The notes beneath the pieces are model-generated. The model did not search any database. It was not told the origin of the DNA and saw only the letters and a list, made by a program, of their open reading frames with translations. Position numbers and translations under genes: made by a program. A DNA stretch of 64,000 bases, taken from NCBI GenBank assembly GCA_004369085.1, contig ML210209.1, positions 62,001 to 126,000 on the forward strand, read 5' to 3'. Position 1 is the first letter of the stretch; each line of letters begins with the position of its first letter. Below are positions 56,702 to 64,000 of the stretch, one piece after another. Source of the DNA: Coprinopsis marcescibilis. Taxonomy: Eukaryota; Basidiomycota; Agaricomycetes; Agaricales; Psathyrellaceae.

Positions 56702-57261
56702 TCATGGAGGAGTAGGCGGTGGCACAGGATTGAGCGGTTCAGTCATCTCGTCTTCAACTCCAGTCGGGGTGTTTGAGCTCGGAGACGTCGCATGGGGTTT
56801 CGAAAGGCTCCTGCAAGGTGATTTAGGAAGTGAATTGTTGTCCGACGACCGTCGGCTCTTTGAAGGTGGTGGAGTGTAAACCATCTCCCCAGGTTTCGCA
56901 TATCCAAGCAAGACAGCCGGGTCCGGAGGGATGATAAATCTCTCAGTCGAGGCATTTGGCGGCAGCTTTTCCTTGGGGGGCTCAGCTTTGCCCTGCTCTG
57001 CTAGTCGCTTCTGCTTCTTGCGGTTGTACCGTTTGCGGAAGTAGATCGCGAACCCAATGACCCATGCAATGAAGAGAACGCCACCGCATACTGCGCCTGC
57101 AATGATGGGTGTTTTGGCAGGTTGCCTGGAGAAATGGTGCAGTATATGTTGAGCATTGGACGTTTAACACTGAGTTTGTGGAGTAGTTACCCTTGCAACG
57201 AGGCGGATTCTGAGGCGCTGACATCGCGCGCTTCCAACGTACGAGACACTAATCCTAGCAT
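56702..57261 (-). CDS. Small single-pass membrane protein of unknown function
   Basis: Start MLGLVSRTLEARDVSASESA, a short ectodomain, then after an intron QPAKTPIIAGAVCGGVLFIA and WVIGFAIYFRKRYNRKKQKR: one transmembrane helix with a strong basic stop, so a cytosolic tail. The tail is Pro/Ser-rich (TPPPSKSRRSSDNNSLPKSP, SPSSNTPTGVEDEM) and ends PVPPPTPP. About 165 residues. Start uncertain, since a longer gene with an upstream exon is possible. The basic-stop-plus-proline-tail layout resembles that of the surface protein at 30894-32757, without its ectodomains. Function unknown. Confidence 0.55.
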
Positions 57262-57679
57262 GGGAGTGAAACAGTCAGAGAAATCGTTCCAAACACGATG
57301 GAAGTACATACTAGGTGGCATTGAACACTTCCTGGTGGTCAAGGAACGACAGTAAGGATTTGTGTGGGCCCCGGGTGGTTTGAGACGATCAGCAAGGGGG
57401 TAATGGCATGGATAGCTATTTAAAGTCGGTCAAAGAATGAAAATCGTAATAGCAATGATGCAGAGCTGTGTACGATGACGAGCGCAGCGCACTGCAGCCT
57501 GCGGACGTCGAGTAGACGACTTGGACAAGGTTGACCAAGCCCGCCAAGGAAATCTTCTGTCACGCGGACCTGGCGGACCCCACATCGGATATATGCATAG
57601 CCCCTGACTTGTATTTTTGGAGCACACAGCAGCCGAAGGGATGAAAGTCGTAATGTGCATTTCAGTACTGAATACATTT
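57262..57679. other. Intergenic, no gene seen
   Basis: Spacer between two minus-strand genes. Confidence 0.4.
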
Positions 57680-59536
57680 CTACAATTTTGTAATTCCAAT
57701 TCCAGGAAAACCAAACCGCCCATTCAAGCTCTGTCCTCCCATTGGCCCAGGAAACGGCAGTGCTCCCGGATTGCTTAAGCTATCTTCAACAACAGGCCCA
57801 CCAGAATTAGCATTGAGTGGTCGTCCCATGTACGCGTTTTGCATTGCAGGTGTACCGCCAGATCCAACAGCGGCGCCCATGAGCATTCCGTGCAGCTGCA
57901 TTCTCAAACCCTGGACACTCGCCCGGACACCCATAACCTCCTCTCCCAGCCGAAGCACTTCCCCGACCACCCCTCCTCCCATCATCATATTAACACCTGC
58001 GCCGCCGCCTATCATCGCAAGTGCAATCTCACTCTTCCGATTGACTTCATCCACCACTGAGGTAAGGGACCCGAGCGAGGAATGTAACCCCTGCAACGTG
58101 TGGTGAAGGGATGGTGACGCCGTGTCCAATTCTGGGACAGTAAGGTTGATTGGCTGCGGCTGGACTGTGGGTGGTGGAAGGACGCCAGGCACCGGAGGCG
58201 AAATCGAAGAAGACCCAGCAATGACCCCGCTTGCTGCGTATGGCGATGAATAAAGGCTGTAGCCGACATGACCTAGAGGGTACCCGAGCGGCGTTCCAAT
58301 GCCAGAATTCAAAGAGTAAGGGTCCATGGGGTTCGGAATCGACGATAAACTGTGATGATGGGCATGTGCAGGTCCGGATTGTCGTTGCCTTTGTGGCGTA
58401 TTGGAGAGTGAGTGCTGAGGCTGTTGATAATTGGGTGGGGGTGGTGCTTGTCGAACGCGAACCTCATCTTCAGCAGGAAAGTACAATGCGATATCGTCGG
58501 CTGTTGACTGGCCGACCAATTGTGCAAATTCAGATGAGGTATGGGCACTTGTAGGACTTGATTGTGTCCGACTTTGCGAGCCGCTAGTCTCACCCGGCTG
58601 TGCCGCGGATGTTGGAACAAAGGTAGAGGTTTGCGACTGGCTCCCATCCAGAGCAGATGTAGTCCTGGTCATCGGTGTTGTGAGTCCGGAACCGTATGTG
58701 TCTGGTGGAGAGTAAGAGGCGGCTCTAGCAGTAGCTCCTGTATTTCGTATCCAAGGCTCCAATATAGTCCGAACAAGACTCATTTCCTTCTTGAAGACTT
58801 GAACTACGTTTTCTAACGTTTCAACGCGATGTCGAAGAATAATGTTCTGTTCCACTAGCTGGCCAACCCGTGGATCAGAGTTGCTTGGGCTTGAACCCTT
58901 GCCTTCCTGAAGGGAAGTTGACCCAGATGATGCATGCGAGGCGTTGTCGGCAGCCTGCAAGGTCAAAGGTGAGCCCGAGTTCGAAAGTGAGCAACACCGG
59001 ACATACCAGTTCAACCCCAGTTACGGATACACTCTCCTTGTCGAAAGCCTTTGGGTCCTTGGTGCCGTTCAAGATGGTTTCATTTCTCGCCTTGCCCTCT
59101 TCCGAGAACTTGCATGCATCCTTCAAATGTGCAGCAAGTCGCTGCCGCTCTCCGCGGTATCTACACCCTTCGTCTTTGTAGACACACTCCACCAGAAGCT
59201 CATCGACCATCTAGCATCGAAAGACGTTGTGGGAAAGAATGCAACCAAATTGTATACGACTTACACTTTGGACTATGGTACTCGTTGGCCCAAGATCCTG
59301 TACAGAGAGAGGCGAACGATCCACGGGGCATTGGGGTGCATGAGACAGCGCCTGAGTGATGCAGTCGCGACAGAATGTGTGCTGACATGTCGTCGTTGTC
59401 GCCGGGTCGTTGAAGGGTGCCCTATAAACAAATGAGACAATGCTCTTGAGCAACTGAGGCGGCAAAGAGGTCCGCACCTGCATATGCAGCAGAGCAGATT
59501 GTTATTTGGTGTGTCGGCGTAGTTGTATAGAGACAT
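57680..59536 (-). CDS. RING / TRAF-type zinc-finger protein, probable E3 ubiquitin ligase
   Basis: Starts MSLYNYADTPNNNLLCCICR. RING residues: CCIC near 16-19, CQHTFCRDC, and CPVD in place of the last CxxC pair, as in the TRAF family. Next is a TRAF-type zinc-finger-like segment, CVYKDEGCRYRGERQRLAAH with LKDACKF. A coiled coil follows (VGQLVEQNIILRHRVETLEN, VVQVFKKEMSLVRTILEPWI), then a long Pro/Ser/Gln/His-rich region and, near the end, helices LHHTLQGLHSSLGSLTSVVD and LRLGEEVMGVRASVQGLRMQ. Ends GFPGIGITKL. No TRAF-C (MATH) domain. Likely an E3 ligase scaffold; partners unknown. Several introns in the first 600 bases. Confidence 0.75.
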
Positions 59537-60449
59537 ATAGATTCCTTCCTGCTACTTGCGAACTCAATTGCAACGCGAGTCGATGAAAGGTTCAATGCGG
59601 GACCGGGTAGTGCTTGAAAGAGCTGCCAATTGCAAGTTGACTGGCGGTTGACTGAATGAATGGTTCGCCCCAAATGAATCGGACCGTGACTACGCCGACT
59701 CTTGCTTGAGCTAGCAGCTGTGTGCTATGGCAAACCTTGTCTCGCGACAATTTAATTTAGGTCAAAGGTCGCAGTTCGGGATCGGATTTACGTGGGGTGT
59801 CCTTGGAATATTCGTTTCTCGAACAGCCGATGTCGAAGGGCTGATAGCGGGGCCCTTGATGCTGCTGGGTTTAATGCGACAGCACCAAAGACAATTTCAC
59901 GGTGTATGATAGGATTGGTTAGAGAGGAATCAAGTGCAAGGGCAGGGAACGAGGTCGGTAACCCCAAGGCCGCTCCGCATCTCAGCCTAGATAAGATAAG
60001 ATTAGATTCTGCATCTTATAAGTAGAGTAGTGGGCGCCAACTGGCCTGCCTTGACAGTTCCTTTGGAGGGAATTCACTGTAAGGCCAGGGCTCTACCAGG
60101 GCATAGGAAGGGATATGTTGTTATCAGGACGTGCAGCAGTCTCCATTCTCGAGTCCAAAAAATAGTACCAACATGTTGAGAGAGCTGTCATGTTTGCGGT
60201 CGAGACTCGGCATATGTATTTCTACCTGCTAGCAACCGAAATTCAGGAATTCACCAGCAGGTATCATGAGTTTAATTCCCTTCGCGAGTCATGGTTTGCG
60301 CAGCAAGACTCGAGTAAGTAATGTTGGAAGATGCATCCACAAAGTTACTACGTGTCCTTATTTGAAGCTTCCCACGACTGTGTTGTTAAGATGTCGGCCG
60401 GCCACGTCTGACCCGCTCACTCTCTCTTTCTGTCCTTCTTCATCATACA
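59537..60449. other. Divergent intergenic region
   Basis: Between divergent starts of the RING gene and the cyclophilin gene. A frame at 59727-59909 has no resemblance to a known family. Regulatory space for both genes. Confidence 0.45.
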
Positions 60450-61664
60450 ATGTTCGGCCGTCTCAGTCTCGCTTTCGTTGTGGTCACCCTCGCAGCCCTG
60501 TTCTGCGCCCAATCGGTAGAGGCTGCCAAGGGCCCCAAAATCACCAACCAGATCTACTTTGACATCAGTCAAGGTGACAAAAACCTTGGACGCAGTACGT
60601 CCCTGTTCGAGTCGACATTGCAATCCAGTGCTTATGTTCCTCATTAGTTGTCATTGCTCTCTTCGGTGGAGTAAGTCTTTCTATGGAAAAGCAGCTTTTG
60701 AGAGCCAGGTTCTAACCTTGTGATGTAGTCCGTTCCCAAGACCGCTGAGAACTTCCGCGCTCTTGCGACTGGTGTCAAGAAGGATGGAACTGAACTCGGC
60801 TTCGGATACAAGGGCTCCAAGTTCCACCGTGTTATCAAGGACTTTATGTGAGTACCCGACCCTTGAGGGTCAAAAGCGCTGTCAACTGATACTTGGAACT
60901 AGGATTCAAGGCGGTGACTTCAGTATGTGTCAATTTAATACATAACAAGCTATTGCTGAGCTCTTTGCGCTATCTAGCCAGGGGAGATGGAACAGGTGGA
61001 AAGTCCATCTATGGCGAAAAGTTTGCCGACGAGAACTTGTCAGTTTCATTCCTTTCCTTGTTCTCGATTTCCATTGACGCTATGACCCCTATACAGCAAA
61101 CTCCGCCACACCGGACCTGGTGTCCTCTCCATGGCTAACGCCGGCAAAGATACTAACGGTTAGTCACTCACCGAGCTCCGGGGTCTTTCTGGTGTATTGA
61201 CAACTCTTTACAGGATCTCAATTCGTTCGTCAATTCAACAATTGGACCTGGCTGCCACTAACGTCCCTTTCCCTTCTAGTTCATCACCACAGTCAAGACC
61301 AGCTGGCTCGATAACCGTCACGTACGTGCTGCTTTCTTCTCACTTGAATGTCCACGTCTAATATCATTCTACAGGTCGTCTTTGGAAAGGTCGTCGAAGG
61401 TATGGACGTTGTCCACGCCATTGGTGAGTAAATGAAACTGGTAGTGTCAGAAACGTTAATAATGTCAACACCAATCGTTCAGAAAACGTTGCCAAGGGCT
61501 CTGGTGATCGCCCCGTTGAAGACGTCATTATCGCTGACTCTGGCGAGGTTCGTATCTCATCACAGTAGCCTTCCCGAAGCTTATAAATTTCCTTTCTTTA
61601 GCTTGCTTTTGAACCTGAGCAGGATGCAGAGGGCAAAGAGGTACCTCTCCGAGCTGAGCTCTAA
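60450..61664 (+). CDS. ER cyclophilin, soluble isoform model
   Basis: Same gene as above with the last intron retained. The reading frame runs on through the donor into VPLRAEL and TAA at 61662-61664. RAEL resembles, weakly, the HDEL-type luminal retrieval signal. Which form is made needs transcript data. Confidence 0.5.
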
Positions 61665-61986
61665 ATACTCTGCATCAGTGTTATTTTTTAATACAATCAA
61701 TATACCTTTGCTCCAATAGGACGATGACAACAAGTTGCCTGGTACCGACAACGTTAAAGCTGATCCTGCGGCAGAAATCACTGGAACGCCTGAAGAACCC
61801 GCACCACAGGTTGATTCTGAGGTCAAGGCCCTGCCCCCCAGCATTCACTCTAGTGGCATTTCGAATATCATATTCTTGGTCTTGATTGCCGGGATCGCGG
61901 GGTCTGCTTGCTACTGGGCTGGTGGGCTGACTAGGCTTCGTCGCCTGGCGGGTTATAAAAAGGTTGATGATGTGGAGAGGTACTGA
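60450..61986 (+). CDS. ER cyclophilin (peptidyl-prolyl isomerase B type) with membrane-anchored isoform
   Basis: Signal peptide [20 protein letters not shown], then the cyclophilin fold: [35 protein letters not shown] (catalytic Arg), [40 protein letters not shown] (cyclosporin-binding Trp), [20 protein letters not shown]. It folds proline bonds in the secretory pathway. After EGKE the last intron (61641-61719) splices to a tail with [20 protein letters not shown], a transmembrane helix ([20 protein letters not shown]) and a basic end [10 protein letters not shown]. Without that splice the frame stops at 61664 after VPLRAEL, giving a soluble form. Eight or more introns. Confidence 0.9.
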
Positions 61987-62412
61987 GAGGTTAAAATCAT
62001 TTTCACGCCGAACGCTGAACATGTTTTTGGCAATGTTTTTATCTAGGCGGGACTGACATGCTTTGCCCGCGCTTAACATATAATTGGGGATTGCTGTCTG
62101 CTATAATGAATCATTTAGATAATTCTGGTATTTGAGGGAAGGGTATCATGATAAGACTGGGTATGCACCACGGATGTTTTACAAGGCGTTCAAAGGGATA
62201 AATAGATAGAACCAAGTATGAGCGCTAGCAGCGGCGTTGAAGGCGAGTTTGTCAGGAGCGACATCGCAGCTGCAACTCTCGTGTCAGGTCTGGTATAGGC
62301 CACGGGACAGTCAGAATTTATAATGTATTTCCAAAGAACAGGACGACTGACGGGATGCCATTCTGGTCAGAGAATGAGGGGCACGTATCAGCAGGACTCT
62401 GTATGAGATCAA
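61987..62412. other. Convergent 3' flanks
   Basis: Between the cyclophilin stop and the DPBB-protein stop. No gene seen. Confidence 0.4.
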
Positions 62413-63242
62413 TTAGTCCAGGCGGTTCAAGTATTCACATTTGTCACATACGGATGGATCAGCCGGGCAGCATCCACTCGGACCAAGGGCGTTGACGCTT
62501 CCGAGTGCCTTTTGGTTTCCGCGACCGTTCCATGTTTGGAGGCAAGGAACGACAGAGTACGTGATGTTCCAGACTCCAAAGTCCTATGCTAATTTTAGCC
62601 CAGATAGATGAAGTATTTATTGAGGGAAATGGCAGTACCTTGTACCCATACAACGCTTCGTTTGAAGGGAAAAAGTCGTCAGGAATGGCAATTGAAGGAT
62701 ATGCCAGGTCAAAATTGAGTTGAGCTCCCGCACTGGGTTGAGAATGCCATTGTAAGCGACGAGAATGGGGCGAGTTACCGGGGTGAAATGCATACGAGTT
62801 TGTCCTTTGCTCGGTCCCTGAGCACCAGCCATCTTGCGAGAGTGGGCACAGGTCTGTGATCTTGACCACAACGGATGGGGTTGTATCCGGAATGAAGGGT
62901 GGGGTCGAGACAAGAGGGTTGCTTAACGTGAGCCTGAAGCATTTGCCACATGCAGGTCCTGAGAGTAAGCTTGAACATTGGCTGATCTGAGGAGACATAA
63001 TATGAAGCCTGACCGAAGCTCTGGCTGCTACCATATGCCATCTGGGACAGAGCAGCAGTTGGGTAGTCCGTTGTCTCTGGGGTGCATCCACATGAGGCGA
63101 CATATCCTCGAGGCAGGGTGTAGTGTGTAAGTGTCGCTATGCCCTCTGAAGGGTAGTCAATCCACTGAGCGTCCGACGCGTGGAGAGAAATGACGACCAG
63201 GAACCCTAGCCAAAGCCAGTGGAAATGCGCAAAAAAGGTCAT
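62413..63242 (-). CDS. Secreted DPBB / expansin- or GH45-like protein
   Basis: Start MTFFAHFHWLWLGFLVVISL gives a signal peptide; an upstream in-frame ATG (63302) would put charged residues before it and is less likely. The mature part is Cys-rich: ATLTHYTLPRGYVASCGCTP, YPTAALSQMAYGSSQSFGPA, CGKCFRLTL, VVVKITDLCPLS and GWCSGTE, then NFDLAYPSIAIPDDFFPSNE, and CCPADPSVCDKCEYLNRLD at the end. The pattern TDxC with the CGxC pair is that of double-psi beta-barrel proteins (expansins and GH45 endoglucanases). Basidiomycetes secrete such proteins to loosen plant or their own cell walls. Catalytic aspartates of GH45 are not clearly recognisable, so enzyme activity is open. Four or five exons. Confidence 0.75.
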
Positions 63243-63792
63243 AGCACGGTCATGAGCAAGAAGGGGTTTCAGGGTTCGACAAGGCCCGATGCAAAGATCC
63301 ACAATAAGCCCACTTGATATTTTGGAGCACGCTGGAATTTGATGCTGAGAAATTAGCTTCGTAGTCGCCTGGATAGATGTGCATGAGCAGTAGAGATTGT
63401 GTCAGGACTGGCATTTTGTTTCACACTACGGAAAGGAGGACGGATGAAAGCAGTTAGGACGGCGGGAAAATGGCGGGGGCGTCGGTAAAATGCCGACGGA
63501 TTAGCTCAGCAGGACAGCGACATGGTCTGTGCTCTGCGACGGGGCCTCGAATGTCAGGCGCCGACCTGTGCTGGATCGTTGAATGTGCACAATTCCGAGC
63601 ATCGTCTGGCCACACATCGACGACACATTCTTCGTCACCGTGACAAACATCACCGACGACTACTCTTGACCACCTTCCACGACGTTTATGCCCTTGTTCT
63701 CTTGGACATCTCGACGAGAAGGCCGTCGATAACGACCACGCCTAGCCGAACGAACCACCTATCACCACCATTGTCTTCTTGCATATAAAGTC
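63243..63792. other. Divergent intergenic region
   Basis: Between divergent starts of the DPBB gene and the right-edge gene. Contains TATAAA at 63785-63790, just before the edge-gene ATG. A long C/A-rich frame at 63522-63788 has no domain. Confidence 0.4.
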
Positions 63793-64000
63793 ATGAAGCT
63801 CGCATATCCAGCGGCTAGCCAGAATCTCTCAGATTCCTTACTGTGTCTCAAGATCGCCCGACATTCACCTTGTTCAATATGCACCAACTGCACCGGTCTA
63901 CATCCATCCAAGACTGTACGCGTCGTCCTGGACGCCCAAGATGAATCTGTAGATGACTACGCCAACCTATTTCCTGGCTCTGATGATGAGGACGACGGCA
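63793..64000 (+). CDS. 5' part of a Cys-rich protein, cut by right edge
   Basis: Opens MKLAYPAASQNLSDSLLCLK and continues IARHSPCSICTNCTGLHPSK, TVRVVLDAQDESVDDYANLF, PGSDDEDDG to the edge, with no stop. CSICTNC suggests a small zinc-binding or Cys-rich element; the acidic segment follows. I think I have seen similar N-termini in basidiomycete proteins but cannot name a function. A TATA-like box ends only two bases before this ATG, so the true start may differ. Confidence 0.45.
   Translation, partial: MKLAYPAASQNLSDSLLCLKIARHSPCSICTNCTGLHPSKTVRVVLDAQDESVDDYANLFPGSDDEDDG

Noticed and set aside
63495..63520. ttagctcagcagg, like a tRNA D-arm
   Set aside because: The D-stem does not pair and no T-arm follows at the right distance.
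1..64000. CRISPR arrays, prophage or bacterial operons
   Set aside because: No repeat-spacer pattern; the intron-rich genes are fungal throughout.

Overview
This window looks like nuclear DNA of a filamentous basidiomycete, most likely a mushroom-forming Agaricomycete. The genes are dense (about one per 2 kb), lie on both strands, and are cut by many short introns of roughly 45-90 bases with GT-AG (occasionally GC-AG) ends. The gene families are fungal: ERV14/cornichon, PBS2, PEX5, a BUD4/anillin-like protein, a DUF7727-type membrane protein, an Mmc1-like mitochondrial protein and an expansin-like DPBB protein. I see no rRNA, tRNA, CRISPR array or intact transposon.

Left third (1-26.4 kb): the edge of an unknown gene; a 4-coumarate-CoA-ligase-like enzyme (minus); an RRM/RGG RNA-binding protein; two tandem ERV14 cargo receptors; an intronless N-acetylglucosamine kinase followed by a GT49 glycosyltransferase; a D-2-hydroxyacid dehydrogenase; a coiled-coil orphan; a small orphan; an F-box-like/SAP/ankyrin-like protein with repeated WW signatures; an Mmc1-like inner-membrane protein; a VanZ-like membrane protein; a candidate REC114-type meiotic protein; and a second 4CL-like ligase (minus), clearly paralogous to the first.

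Middle third (27-45.3 kb): a long protein of unknown function ending in a HicA-like domain; a basidiomycete-type single-pass surface protein; a DUF7727 four-helix membrane protein; Ap4A phosphorylase; an aldo/keto reductase; a 3 kb stretch without convincing genes; then the HOG-pathway MAP kinase kinase PBS2 and a ubiquitin-like/BAG Hsp70 co-chaperone, started back to back only 68 bases apart; and a second aldo/keto reductase.

Right third (45.9-64 kb): the BUD4/anillin-like septation protein, the peroxisomal import receptor PEX5, dihydroxyacid dehydratase (ILV3) with about 22 introns including a 9-base exon, a small single-pass membrane protein, a RING/TRAF zinc-finger protein, an ER cyclophilin whose last intron could switch it between a soluble and a membrane-anchored form, a secreted DPBB/expansin-like protein, and the start of an unknown Cys-rich protein at the edge.

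The genes do not form one biosynthetic cluster; this is mostly core housekeeping DNA with local duplications (4CL-like, ERV14, aldo/keto reductase). The most interesting signals are the cyclophilin tail switch, the HicA-like domain in a fungal protein, the altered P-loop in one ligase copy, the micro-exons, and possible splice-site damage in the GT49 gene. Exon boundaries were worked out by eye from splice signals and reading frame, so exact junctions should be taken as models.
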